Positions 11,806-21,486 of a DNA stretch of 64,000 bases are shown here, in pieces; positions within the stretch are counted from its first letter, which is position 1; each line of letters starts with the position of its first letter. Made by a program: the position numbers and the translations under genes. A model generated the notes under the pieces. The model made no database searches. It saw only the letters and a list, made by a program, of their open reading frames with translations, and was not told the DNA's origin. The stretch spans positions 186,001-250,000 of the forward strand of contig NZ_JBIBGL010000001.1 of NCBI RefSeq assembly GCF_042956465.1, written 5' to 3'. The DNA comes from Embleya sp042956465 (GTDB lineage: Bacteria > Actinomycetota > Actinomycetes > Streptomycetales > Streptomycetaceae).

Positions 11806-14066
11806 GGGCTGTTCCTCCGGACCGAGAAGAGATGCGCGGGCTCGTGCGCGGGATCCAGCCGCACGTAGTTGTGCCGACCCCAGCGGTAACCGGCTCCGGT
11901 GAACTCGTCCTGCACGGCGAAGGTGTCCTGCCAGTCCGCCCCGAGGGCGGGCAGGTCCAGGGCGACGGTCGCCTCGTGCGTGTTGTGCGGATCCAGGTTC
12001 ACCACGACCAGGACCAGATCGTCTACGTCACCCACACGGGTGCGCTTGGAGAAGGCCATGACCGCATCGTCGTCCACGTGATGGAAGGTCAGGTTTCGCA
12101 GACGTTGCAGGCTCGGGTGGCGTCGGCGCATCCGATTCAACGTGGTGATGTACGGCGCCAGCGAGCGTCCCTCGCGTTCGGCGCCGGCCCAGTCGCGCGG
12201 GCGCAGCTGGTACTTCTCCGAGTCGTGGTACTCCTCGCTCCCCGCCTTGACGGCCCGGTGCTCGTACAGCTCGTAGCCCGAGTAGACGCCCCACGACGGG
12301 GACAGCGTGGCGGCGAGCAGGGCCCGGATCTTGAACGCGGCCGGCCCGCCGTACTGCAGATAGGCGTGCAGGATGTCGGGCGTGTTCACGAAGAAGTTCG
12401 GCCGCATGTAGGAGGACGCCTCGCCGGTGGTCAACTCGGTGAGGTATTCCTGAAGTTCGTGCTTGCCGTTGCGCCAGGTGAAGTACGTGTAGGACTGCTG
12501 GAAGCCGACCTTGGCCAGCGTGCGCATCATCGCCGGTCGGGTGAACGCCTCGGCCAGGAAGATCACGTCCGGGTCGGTCGCGTTGATCGTGGCGATCACC
12601 TGCTCCCAGAACATCACCGGCTTGGTGTGCGGGTTGTCCACTCGGAAGATCCGCACCCCGTGCGCCATCCAGTGCCGCAGCACCCGCAGCGTCTCGGCGA
12701 CCAGGCCCTCGAAGTCGGCGTCGAAGTCGATCGGATAGATGTCCTGGTACTTCTTCGGCGGATTTTCCGCGAAGGCGATGGTGCCGTCGGCGCGGTGCCG
12801 GAACCACTCCGGGTGCTTGTCGACCCACGGGTGGTCGGGGGAGACCTGGAGCGCGAAGTCCAGCGCCACCTCCATCCGCAGTTCGCGGGCTCGGGCCACG
12901 AACGCGTCGAAGTCCTCGATCGTGCCCAGGTCGGGGTGGATCGCGTCGTGCCCGCCCTCGGGCGAGCCGATCGCCCACGGCGAGCCGGGATCGTGCTCGC
13001 CCGCTTCGAGCGTGTTGTTGGGCCCCTTGCGAAATGCTCGGCCGATCGGGTGAATCGGCGGCAGGTAGACCACGTCGAAGCCCATCGCGGCGATCTGCGG
13101 CAGGCGTTCCATCGCGGTACGGAAGGTGCCGCTGCGCGGCGGGCGGTTGCCGGTGGGGTCCACGACCGCGCCCTCGGAGCGCGGGAAGAACTCGTACCAG
13201 GACCCGTACAGCGCCCGCTCCCGCTCGACCCGCAGCGGGTAGCGGGCCGACGTGGTGAGCAATTCGCGCAGCGGATGCCCGGCCAGCACCTCGTCCAGTG
13301 CGGCCGAGTTCGCCGCCGCCAGCCGCTCGGCGGGGCTGCGGGTCTCGTCCCGGACCGCGTCCACCGCGGCCAGCACGACCGCCCGCAGGCCGTCCTTCTT
13401 GGGCACGCCGGCGGCGGCCCGCTCCAGCAACTGCGCGCCCTCCTCCAGCATCAGGTCGACCTCCAGGCCGGCCGGGACCTTGATGCCGGCGGCATGCCGC
13501 CACGTGGCGATCGGGTCGCCCCACGCCTCGATCGCGTAGGACCACAGGCCCTCGGTGGTCGGCGTGATGCTCGCGTGCACCCGGTCGGTCCCGGGCGCGC
13601 CCGGGAGCATCGGGGTGAGCGCGCCCGCCCGGCCGCGCGGATCGCGCAACACGACGTTGGCGGACACCGCGTCGTGGCCCTCGCGAAAGACCGTGGCGGC
13701 CACGTGGAACGTCTCGCCCGGGACGGCCCGGGCCGGCCGGGTGCCGCCGTCGACGGCCGGTTCGACGTCGAGGATCGGGATGCGCCCGATGCGTGGTGTC
13801 ACCGGTTTGGCCGATTTCCCGGCGCGCACCGGCGACTTGGCGGCAGCGGTGGTCGGCGCGGCGGCGCGGTGCGCCGACTCCGGCCGCACCGCGCTCGCCC
13901 CGGTCGTGGCCGGGCCGGCCGCCGGTGGTCCGGCCGACGCGGGCGCGGGCCCGGCGGCCCGCGGCCTCTTGGCGGTCGTCTTCCGTGCCGCGGCCTCGCC
14001 GGCCGCGACCTGCCCCGCCCGGGGTGCGCGGGCGCCCCCGGGGTCCTTCTCAGCCGAACTGGTCAT
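11802..14066 (-). CDS. glgE: Alpha-1,4-glucan:maltose-1-phosphate maltosyltransferase GlgE
   Basis: A 754-residue GH13 subfamily 3 enzyme that extends alpha-1,4-glucan with maltosyl units from maltose 1-phosphate. The N-domain begins near IGRIPILDVEPAV. The nucleophile is Asp477 in IFRVDNPHTKP and the acid is Glu506 in FLAEAFTRP. The first roughly 95 residues are a low-complexity Ala/Pro/Lys tail, which makes the protein longer than typical GlgE (about 660-700 residues). The start is the ATG at 14066, with AGGAG 7-8 bases upstream. It is the first gene of glgE-treS-mak-glgB and is divergent from glgP. The pathway runs trehalose to maltose to maltose 1-phosphate to branched glucan. Confidence 0.95.
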
Positions 14067-14485
14067 GCCGAACTCCTGTACCCACGGACGGGCATCTCGT
14101 GCGCGTCGCGCGCGATGCACCCGTACGGAAACCCACTCGATACCCCGATTGCCGGACCCGGGAGTGGCGGAAAACCGACCCGGCGGCGACCGGTGGGATC
14201 GCTCGGGTCCACCTCTCACCGCTGCGCGGCGGCCATTGCTCGTGACGCGACCACCAGGCGGGGACCGGGTGGGGCCCGGCCCGCGACCGTGGACGGTGGA
14301 TGTCTGGTGTGTCCGCGGTACGACGGGACGGAAGGACCCGGCTGTTCAACGATCATCGAGTCGCTCGGGGCACGGTCCATATGGTGTAAAAACGCCCCCA
14401 GACCCATCCGCAAGATCTTGCCGGCTTTGCAAGCGCACTGCATCCACTGTCGCAAGTTCTGCCGCCTTCCGGCTAGGGTCGCAGC
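14067..14485. promoter_or_regulatory. Divergent control region between glgE and glgP
   Basis: A 419-bp stretch without a credible gene that must hold the promoters of glgE (leftward) and glgP (rightward). The glgE side shows only its ribosome binding site. The glgP side contains a cluster of GCAAG/CTTGC repeats (listed separately) and a -10-like TAGGGT at 14474-14479, about 7 bases before the glgP GTG, which has no clear Shine-Dalgarno sequence. glgP may therefore be leaderless. Confidence 0.5.
14410..14456. promoter_or_regulatory. GCAAG/CTTGC palindrome cluster, candidate maltose-regulator operator
   Basis: GCAAGATCTTGC (14410-14421) is a perfect 12-bp palindrome. Its CTTGC half also pairs with GCAAG at 14429-14433 (CTTGC-N7-GCAAG), and a fourth GCAAG lies at 14452-14456, where the -35 region of glgP would be. 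From memory, LacI-type MalR regulators of Streptomyces bind CTTGCA-type repeats near mal and amylase promoters. Binding here is inferred from that similarity. Confidence 0.45.
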
Positions 14486-17098
14486 GTGAGAGCAATCCGC
14501 AGATTCACCGTGCGTACGGTTCTGCCCGCTCCGCTGGAGCCACTGGGTGAACTGGCGATGAACCTCCGCTGGTCCTGGCACGCGGAGACCCGCGACCTGT
14601 TCGAGTCGATCGATCCGGACACCTGGGCCTCGGTCGGCCGGGACCCCGTCCGCCTGCTCGGCACCGTGCCGAACGACAAACTCGGCGCCCTTGCCGACGA
14701 CCGCCGCTTCCTCGCCCGATTGCGGGTGGCGGCCGAAGACCTGCACGAATACCTGACCGGACCTCGTTGGTACCAAACCCTGTCGGAGCCGGGCACAAGT
14801 CCGGATTCGCCGCCGGCGGCGATCGCGTACTTCTCGCCGGAGTACGGCATCACCGCGGCACTTCCGCAATACAGCGGCGGTTTGGGCATCCTCGCGGGCG
14901 ACCATCTCAAGGCCGCCAGCGACCTGGGTGTGCCGATCGTCGGAGTCGGCCTGATGTACCGCCACGGGTACTTCCGGCAGTCGTTGTCCCGAGACGGCTG
15001 GCAGCAGGAGCGCTACCCGCTGCTGGACCCCAACGAGTTGCCACTGACCCTCCTTCGAGGTGCCGACGGTGCACCCGCACGGGTGGTCATCGGACTCCCG
15101 ACGGGTGAGTTGCACGCGCGGATCTGGAAGGCCCAGGTCGGCCGGGTGCCACTGCTGCTGTTGGACTCGGACATCGAGGAGAACGAGCCCGCCGAACGCG
15201 AGGTGACCGACCGGTTGTACGGCGGCACGAGCGAACACCGCTTGCATCAGGAGATGCTCCTGGGCATCGGCGGGGTGCGGGCTTTGCGGGCTTTTTGCGA
15301 GATCACCGGTCACCCGGCGCCCGAGGTGTTCCACACCAACGAGGGCCACGCCGGGTTCCTGGGCATCGAGCGCATCCGCGAGTTCACCCAGAGCGAGGGG
15401 CTGGACTTCGACGCGGCCCTGGAAGCCGCCCGGGCGGGCACGGTGTTCACCACGCACACGCCCGTCCCGGCCGGCATCGACCGGTTCGGGCGCGACCAGA
15501 TCCAGCGGCATTTCGGCGGCGACCTCGCTTGTCCGGGAGTTCCGGTGGACCGGGTCCTCGCGCTGGGTGCGGAGACCTACCCGGACGGCGATCCGGGCGT
15601 GTTCAACATGGCCGTCATGGGCCTGCGGCTCGCCCAACGGGCCAATGGCGTGAGCAAGTTGCACGGACGGGTCAGCCGGGGCATGTTCGACGGCCTGTGG
15701 CCGGGCTTCGACACCACCGAGGTACCGATTACCTCGATCACGAACGGCGTACACGCGCCCACGTGGGTGGATGCCGACGTGCTCGACCTGGCCGACCGCG
15801 AAGCGGGCGTCGAACTCGCCGAGGATCCCTCGGCCTGGGCGGCGATCGACCGGCTGTCGGCGGGCTCGGTGTGGGAGCTGCGCCGGGCGCTGCGCGCGAA
15901 GCTGGTCACCGAGGCCCGACTGCGGCTGCGCGCGTCCTGGAAGCAACGTGGTGCCGGCGACGCGGAATTGGGCTGGATCGAGAACGTGCTCGATCCGGAC
16001 GTGCTGACCATCGGGTTCGCCCGACGGGTGCCGTCCTACAAGCGGCTCACCCTGATGCTGCGGGATCCGGCCAGGCTGCGCGGGATGTTGCTGCACCCGG
16101 AACGGCCGGTGCAGATCGTGATCGCGGGCAAGGCGCACCCGGCCGACGAGGGCGGCAAGCGGCTGATCCAGGAGCTGGTGCGGTTCGCCGACCGCGAGGA
16201 CGTACGACACCGGATCGTATTCCTGCCGGACTACGACATCGCGATGGCCCAGCACCTGTACCCCGGGTGCGACGTGTGGCTGAACAACCCGCTGCGTCCG
16301 CTGGAGGCGTGCGGCACCTCCGGGATGAAGGCCGCGCTGAACGGCTGCCTGAACCTGTCCATCCTGGACGGGTGGTGGGACGAGTGGTACGACGGCTCGA
16401 ACGGGTGGGCGATTCCGACCGCCGACGGGATCACCGACGTCGACCGCCGGGACGACCTGGAGGCGGCGGCGCTGTACGACCTGATCGAGAACTCGGTCGC
16501 GGCCCGGTTCTACGACCGGGGGCCCGAGGGCCTGCCGACCCGATGGCTGGAAATGGTCCGGCACACGCTGGCCACGCTCGGCCCGAAGGTGCTCGCGGAT
16601 CGCATGGTCAAGGACTACGTCGACGTGCTGTACGCACCGGCGGCGCTGTCCGGCCGGGCGATCACCGGGTCGGCCGCGCGGGAGCTGGCCGAGTGGAAGG
16701 CGCACGTGCGGCGGTCCTGGGCCGGCGTGCGGGTCGATCACGTGGAGTCGGGCGGGATAGGGGACGCGCCCGAGGTCGGCAACACGCTGAACCTGCGGGT
16801 CTTCGTCTCGCTGGGCGAACTCGCGCCCACCGACGTCGAGGTCCAGGTCGTGCACGGTCGGGTCGACGACGCGGACCGGATCATCGAGGGCACGGTGGCC
16901 CCGCTCAAGGCGGGCCCCCGGGACGAGCACGGTCGCCGGTTCTACGAGGGCACCCTCGCCCTGGACCGGACCGGCCCGTTCGGCTACACCGTCCGGGTGA
17001 TGCCGACCCACCCGCTGCTCGCGAGTCCGGCCGAACTGGGCCTGATCGCGGTGCCTCCGGAGAGCGAGGGCTTCGCGGAGGGCATGCCGCTGCGCTGA
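14486..17098 (+). CDS. glgP: Alpha-glucan (maltodextrin) phosphorylase
   Basis: An 870-residue GT35 enzyme that releases glucose 1-phosphate from the non-reducing ends of alpha-1,4-glucan. The N-terminal domain has MNLRWSWHAETRDLF. The active-site region includes FHTNEGHAGFLGIERI and FTTHTPVPAGIDRF. The pyridoxal-phosphate lysine is Lys615 in GTSGMKAALNG. It belongs to the alpha-glucan phosphorylase type found in actinobacteria, with a C-terminal beta-rich extension after about residue 720. The start is the GTG at 14486. No strong ribosome binding site precedes it, and a -10-like TAGGGT sits at the distance expected for a leaderless mRNA. Divergent from the glgE operon, it provides breakdown opposite the synthesis genes. 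Confidence 0.93.
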   Translation: MRAIRRFTVRTVLPAPLEPLGELAMNLRWSWHAETRDLFESIDPDTWASVGRDPVRLLGTVPNDKLGALADDRRFLARLRVAAEDLHEYLTGPRWYQTLSEPGTSPDSPPAAIAYFSPEYGITAALPQYSGGLGILAGDHLKAASDLGVPIVGVGLMYRHGYFRQSLSRDGWQQERYPLLDPNELPLTLLRGADGAPARVVIGLPTGELHARIWKAQVGRVPLLLLDSDIEENEPAEREVTDRLYGGTSEHRLHQEMLLGIGGVRALRAFCEITGHPAPEVFHTNEGHAGFLGIERIREFTQSEGLDFDAALEAARAGTVFTTHTPVPAGIDRFGRDQIQRHFGGDLACPGVPVDRVLALGAETYPDGDPGVFNMAVMGLRLAQRANGVSKLHGRVSRGMFDGLWPGFDTTEVPITSITNGVHAPTWVDADVLDLADREAGVELAEDPSAWAAIDRLSAGSVWELRRALRAKLVTEARLRLRASWKQRGAGDAELGWIENVLDPDVLTIGFARRVPSYKRLTLMLRDPARLRGMLLHPERPVQIVIAGKAHPADEGGKRLIQELVRFADREDVRHRIVFLPDYDIAMAQHLYPGCDVWLNNPLRPLEACGTSGMKAALNGCLNLSILDGWWDEWYDGSNGWAIPTADGITDVDRRDDLEAAALYDLIENSVAARFYDRGPEGLPTRWLEMVRHTLATLGPKVLADRMVKDYVDVLYAPAALSGRAITGSAARELAEWKAHVRRSWAGVRVDHVESGGIGDAPEVGNTLNLRVFVSLGELAPTDVEVQVVHGRVDDADRIIEGTVAPLKAGPRDEHGRRFYEGTLALDRTGPFGYTVRVMPTHPLLASPAELGLIAVPPESEGFAEGMPLR

Positions 17099-17118
17099 CG
17101 TGGTGACCGGATCGCCTG

Positions 17119-17152
17119 CGGGCCCCATCGTCCTTCGAGGCGGTGGGGCCCG
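17119..17152 (+). terminator. Hairpin terminator after glgP
   Basis: Inverted repeat with 12-base arms (CGGGCCCCATCG / CGGTGGGGCCCG, 11 of 12 paired) and a 10-base loop, 20 bases after the glgP stop. It has no T-tract. Confidence 0.65.
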
Positions 17153-17350
17153 AGGCGTCTCACCGGCGTGCCGGCCGAACGAGTCGCCGCCGCGCGTGCG
17201 TTGGGACCTCGTGATCCGCCTCGCGGACGGCCGACCCCCGGGTACGGTTCCGCGCCGGGGCGGGTGATCCACCTCATACCGCCGGGTCGTAACGGCGAGG
17301 GTGGGAAATGTCGTCATCTCCTCTGGTAGCGCAGCGACTTAGGGAGATCC

Positions 17351-18643
17351 ATGCCGACGACGGCAGCAGGGGCGACATCCGGTCCGGATGCACGGAGACC
17401 TCGCTCGCGACGACGGATACGCAGGGCCCTGCCGGCGCTCGCCGTGTGTGTCGCGCTCCTGGGTGCGGGAGCGTGCAGCGGGGGTGACGAGAAGAAGACC
17501 GGGAAGGACGACAAGGTCGAGCCGATCGCCGGGACCAAGGCACCCGGCGGCGACGGTGCGCCCAAGACCTCCCGGGCGGTGGTCACCATCGCCCCCGAGG
17601 ACGGCGCGACCGGGGTGGCCACCGACGGCGCGTTGAAGGTGAGCGCCGTCGCCGGGAAGCTGACCCGGGTCACCGTGACCGGCTCCGAGGGCGGCAAGCC
17701 GGTCGAGGGCACGATCGCGCCGGACGGGGCCAGTTGGGTGCCTTCGTCGGCGCTGCAGACCGGCACCAAGTACGCGGTGTCCGCGACCGCGACCGATGCC
17801 GCCGGTTTGGTCTCGGCGCTGCAGTCCTCGTTCACCACGCTGACCCCGGCGAACACCAACTACGGCGTGTTCAACATCGACGCGAACGAAACGTACGGCG
17901 TCGGCATGATCGTGTCGCTGGAGTTCACCAAGCCGGTCAAGGACAAGGCGGTGGTGAACCGGGCGGTCACCGTCACCTCGGAGCCCGCGGTCGAGGTCAA
18001 GGGTCACTGGTTCGGCAACCAGCGGCTGGACTTCCGCCCGGAGAAGTACTGGACGCCCGGCACCAAGGTGACCCTGCACCTGGACCTGGACGGCAAGCAG
18101 ACCTCCCCGGGTGTCTACGGCAAGCAGAAGAAGGACGTCACCTTCACCGTCGGCCGCGCGCAGACCAGCGTCGCCGACAACACCGCGCACACGCTGACCG
18201 TCACCCGCGACGGCGCGGTGCTCAAGAAGCTGCCGGCCAGCCTGGGCGACCCGGAGAACACCACGTACAACGGCAAGATGACGATCATGTCCAAAGAGCC
18301 CACGGTGCACATGAACTCCCAGTCGGTGGGCCTGGCCAAGGGCGTGTACGACATTCCGGACGTTCCGCACGGCATGCGGCTCAGCGTCACCGGCACCTAC
18401 GTGCACGGCAACTACTGGCGGGACCCGCCGCCGTTCGGCAAGGAGAACACCAGCCACGGCTGCGTCAGCCTGCAGGACGTCAAGGGCGGCGGCGACCCGA
18501 ACATGGCCGCCGCGTGGTTCTACAAGGAGTCGCTGATCGGCGACGTGGTCGAGGTGATCCACTCGCCCGACAAGGTGATCGCCCCGGACAACGGCTGGAG
18601 CGGCTGGTCGATGGACTGGGCCGGCTGGACGGCGGCGAGCTGA
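17351..18643 (+). CDS. L,D-transpeptidase (YkuD) lipoprotein, Ig-like domains
   Basis: A 430-residue exported enzyme that makes 3-3 cross-links in peptidoglycan. An Arg-rich N-terminus and hydrophobic stretch lead to Cys42 in LLGAGACSGG, a plausible though imperfect lipobox. A Lys/Asp-rich tether follows, then two Ig-like domains (about 75-260; TIAPEDGATGV is typical). The YkuD catalytic domain ends with HGNYW...SHGCVSLQ (His369, Cys371). The start is the ATG at 17351, with AGGGAG 4 bases upstream. A paralogue of the same architecture lies at 25663-26940 on the other strand. Such enzymes maintain walls and affect beta-lactam tolerance in actinobacteria. It appears to be a single-gene unit ending in a strong hairpin. 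Confidence 0.92.
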   Translation: MPTTAAGATSGPDARRPRSRRRIRRALPALAVCVALLGAGACSGGDEKKTGKDDKVEPIAGTKAPGGDGAPKTSRAVVTIAPEDGATGVATDGALKVSAVAGKLTRVTVTGSEGGKPVEGTIAPDGASWVPSSALQTGTKYAVSATATDAAGLVSALQSSFTTLTPANTNYGVFNIDANETYGVGMIVSLEFTKPVKDKAVVNRAVTVTSEPAVEVKGHWFGNQRLDFRPEKYWTPGTKVTLHLDLDGKQTSPGVYGKQKKDVTFTVGRAQTSVADNTAHTLTVTRDGAVLKKLPASLGDPENTTYNGKMTIMSKEPTVHMNSQSVGLAKGVYDIPDVPHGMRLSVTGTYVHGNYWRDPPPFGKENTSHGCVSLQDVKGGGDPNMAAAWFYKESLIGDVVEVIHSPDKVIAPDNGWSGWSMDWAGWTAAS

Positions 18644-18687
18644 TCGATCCGACCGTTCGACCGCGCCGAATCCGCATGGCGCGTACG

Positions 18688-18731
18688 CCCGAAGGGGGCG
18701 GTGCCGGGTCACCGGCGCCGCCCCCTTCGGG
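18688..18731. terminator. Bidirectional hairpin between L,D-transpeptidase and MMPL genes
   Basis: Long GC-rich inverted repeat (arms 18688-18707 and 18712-18731, nearly all paired: CCGAAGGGGGCGG against CCGCCCCCTTCGG plus GCCGG/CCGGC) with a 4-base loop. It lies between convergent genes and serves both strands. Confidence 0.8.
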
Positions 18732-18755
18732 GTGTTCGTAAGGTTTCGCCCTCGG

Positions 18756-21107
18756 TCAGCCGTGCGGCTGGTCCGGGCCGTACTGCTGCCGGTACGGCTG
18801 CCCCGGGTAGGGCTGCTGCCCGGGGTAGGGCTGCTGCGCCTGGTACGGCTGCTGCGCCTGGTAGGGCTGCTGTCCCTGGTACGGCGCGGGCCCGTAGCCG
18901 CCGACCATCTGCGGCTCGGTCACGAGCGTGCGGTCCGCGTCCCGGTGGTCGTACGCCTCGGGCGTGCCCGCCCCGCCGTGCCCTTTGGCCTTGCCCCGGC
19001 GCGGCCACCACAGGCCCCGGCCCAGGATCGCGGCGATCGCGGGCACCAGCACGATGGAGAGCAGCATCGAGGAGAGCAGGATGCCGACGGCGGTGGCGAA
19101 GCCGATCTCCGCGGTGGCGGGGCTGGCCGCCAGGCTGGCGAAGGAGCCGGCCAGGACGAGACCGGCCGTGGCGATCGCGGGTGCGGTGTGCTCGACGGCC
19201 TTGGCCACGGCCTTGCGGGCCGGGATGGGCTTGTCCATCTCCTCCCGGAGCCGGTCGCTCATCAGGATGTTGTAGTCGGTGCCCAGCGCGACCACGAACA
19301 GGAACAGCACCAGCGGCAGGGTGAAGGAGACACCGGGTCGGTCGAGCATGTGCTGGAAGACCAGCGTGCCGGCGCCGAGGGTGGCCACGAAGCCCAGGCC
19401 GACCGCGAGCATCAGCACGAGCGGCGCCAGCAGCGAGCGCAGCAGCAGGAACAGGATCAACGCGATCAGGATCGCGGCGACCGGGAAGACCAGCTTGAGG
19501 TCCTTGTTCACCGCGGTCGCCACGTCGGCGAAGATGGCCGCCGTTCCGGTGATGTGCGCCTCGGCGCCGTTCGGGGTGTTCTTCGCGATGGTGCCCCGGA
19601 CCGGGCCGGTGATCAGGTCACGCGCCTTCTGGGTGTCGGCCTTCGCGGCCAGGAACACGTCGATCCGAGCGGCCGAACCGTCCGGGTTGAGGACCGGAGC
19701 GGCAACCTGGCCGACGCCCTCGACCTTGCCCAGTGCGCCGGTCAGCCCGGTGAGCGAGCGCTGGTCGAGCTTGCCGCCGGCCTTGGTCTGCACGTACACC
19801 GTGTGCGGGTCCGACACGCCCGCCGGAAGCGAGCGGGAGATCTCCTCGGCGGTCCGCGTCGCGTTGGTGGTGGGCTGACCCTGCTGGTCGTAGCTCATCT
19901 TGACGCCGACCGCACCGGCGCCGAGCGCGCCCAGCAGGACCAGGCTGCCGACCAGGTAGCGCACCGGACGGGCGCTGACCTTCTCGCCCAGACGGGCGGC
20001 GAAGCCCGCCGGACGCTCCTTCTTCCACGCACGGGCCGGCCAGAACATCCCGCGACCGGTGACCGCGAGCAGTGCGGGCATCAGGGTCAGGCTGCCGAGC
20101 AGGGCCACCAGCACCGAGATGGCGATGGCCGGGCCGAGCACCTTGAACTGACCGAAGCTGGCGATGCCGAGCGTGGCGAACGCCGCCACGATGGTCAGGG
20201 CCGCGCAGGTGATCGCGTTGCCCACCCGACCCGCGGTGATCGCGGCGGCCTCGCGCTTGTCCATGTCCGGGTTGGCGCGCAACTCCTCACGGAAGCGGAA
20301 CATCAGGAACAGGAAGTAGTCGATGCCGATGCCGAGCAGGACCACGGTGATCAGCGACGGCACGGACGGGTCGAGCTTGATGTCCAGGAGCTTCGCGCTG
20401 CCCGCCACCGCCCCGGTGGCCACACCGCCGATGAGCGTCACCGCGAGCAGCGGCAGCAGGGCGGCCAGGACACTGCGGAAGACCAAAACGTTCAGCAGGA
20501 CGATGAGACCCATCGTCAACATGCCGACGAGAGCTTCGGTGTCCTTCTCCTCGTCCAGATTGTCGACCGTGTTCGCGATACCACCGGTGAATCCGACCCG
20601 GAATCCGGCGGCCTCGTAATCGGTCTTCGCCAGATCACGGGCATCCCGATAGACGTCCTGGAGACCGACGTCGTTCATATTGCCGCTCAGCGACAGCGAG
20701 ACCAGTTGGAACGTCCCGTCCGGCGCGACCATCCCGACGGTATAGCGCGGCGTCTGCGAGAAGTCCTTCGCGAACTGCTCCGGCTCCGCCTTGATCGGCT
20801 TCTTGGCCAGGGCGGCCGAGGTGTCGGCGATCTTCCGCTGGTCCGCCTGCCCGATCTTGGCGCCGTCCGCGCGGGCCACCAGCACGGTCACCAGGTTCGG
20901 GTCGGGCTTTTCGTCGAACTTCTTCTCGGCGATCTGCAGAGCCGCCGCCGAGTCGTATTTCTTCGGCAGGAAGTCGCCCGTCGAAGAATCGGTGACGCTG
21001 TTCATCAACGGTTGCCCGACGGCGGTCAGGGCGAGACCGAAAACCGCCCAGACGATGATGGTCATCCATCGATGACGAGTGGCGAACGCGGTTGTTCTAC
21101 GGATCAT
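18756..21107 (-). CDS. MMPL/RND-family membrane transporter
   Basis: A 783-residue transporter of the MmpL/RND type, which export lipids, drugs or siderophores using the proton gradient. It has the duplicated plan: one membrane helix at about 15-35, a large outer loop, a block of about five helices (near SVLAALLPLLAVTLIGGVAT), then a second helix, loop and helix block (near LKLVFPVAAILIALILFLLL). The GIGIDYFLFLMFRFREEL and LGTDYNILMSDRLREEM segments are the usual MMPL signatures. The cytoplasmic tail is rich in Gln, Pro and Tyr, with QQPYQAQQPY repeats. The ATG at 21107 was chosen over upstream starts because AAGGAAA precedes it and the first helix follows. It is divergent from a two-component system that may control it (inferred). 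The substrate is unknown. Confidence 0.9.
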   Translation of the reverse strand: MIRRTTAFATRHRWMTIIVWAVFGLALTAVGQPLMNSVTDSSTGDFLPKKYDSAAALQIAEKKFDEKPDPNLVTVLVARADGAKIGQADQRKIADTSAALAKKPIKAEPEQFAKDFSQTPRYTVGMVAPDGTFQLVSLSLSGNMNDVGLQDVYRDARDLAKTDYEAAGFRVGFTGGIANTVDNLDEEKDTEALVGMLTMGLIVLLNVLVFRSVLAALLPLLAVTLIGGVATGAVAGSAKLLDIKLDPSVPSLITVVLLGIGIDYFLFLMFRFREELRANPDMDKREAAAITAGRVGNAITCAALTIVAAFATLGIASFGQFKVLGPAIAISVLVALLGSLTLMPALLAVTGRGMFWPARAWKKERPAGFAARLGEKVSARPVRYLVGSLVLLGALGAGAVGVKMSYDQQGQPTTNATRTAEEISRSLPAGVSDPHTVYVQTKAGGKLDQRSLTGLTGALGKVEGVGQVAAPVLNPDGSAARIDVFLAAKADTQKARDLITGPVRGTIAKNTPNGAEAHITGTAAIFADVATAVNKDLKLVFPVAAILIALILFLLLRSLLAPLVLMLAVGLGFVATLGAGTLVFQHMLDRPGVSFTLPLVLFLFVVALGTDYNILMSDRLREEMDKPIPARKAVAKAVEHTAPAIATAGLVLAGSFASLAASPATAEIGFATAVGILLSSMLLSIVLVPAIAAILGRGLWWPRRGKAKGHGGAGTPEAYDHRDADRTLVTEPQMVGGYGPAPYQGQQPYQAQQPYQAQQPYPGQQPYPGQPYRQQYGPDQPHG

Positions 21108-21486
21108 TTTCCTTCTCCGCCGTCGGGTCGAAACGCGGGAGCTCGATACGGGAACTCCGGACTGACTCAAGGTCATCACGCGCGCCCCCCTGCGGACATC
21201 GACCGGGGGAACGGCTGTGGACCGGGACCTCGGTCCGGGAGTACCGCGCAACCAGGACTCCGGTCCGGGGCCGGGGATCGTCGCTGATGGGGTTCAGGAA
21301 CAGGGGCGGAGAGGATGGAATGGGTCGAACAGCCGCGTGTCGCCGCGGGCCGCGTCCGCGACCGGGACGACGGTCGGTGTGCGCCGGCGCCGGGTGCCCG
21401 GGGGAGCCATCGGGCGGGCGGCGGGCGAACGAAGCGGGCCGGCCGCGGCCGAACGAACCGCACGAAATCATGAAGGAGGCCTGCGG
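21108..21486. other. Gene-free divergent region between MMPL and histidine kinase genes
   Basis: This 379-bp stretch must contain both promoters. On the plus strand GGAAC (21151-21155) and GTC (21172-21174) are 16 bases apart, similar to ECF-sigma promoters, but the match is short and weak. The frame of the kinase is open back to 21217, but the sequence there does not look like protein and lacks a ribosome binding site. Nothing else is recognised. Confidence 0.4.

Noticed and set aside
17291..17316. AAC...TC motif before the first L,D-transpeptidase gene as a sigma-E promoter
   Set aside because: Spacing is 1-2 bases off the pattern I recall and the motif is short; not reliable.
21217..21486. 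90-residue N-terminal extension of the histidine kinase
   Set aside because: Low-complexity, no ribosome binding site, while AAGGAGG precedes the ATG at 21487.
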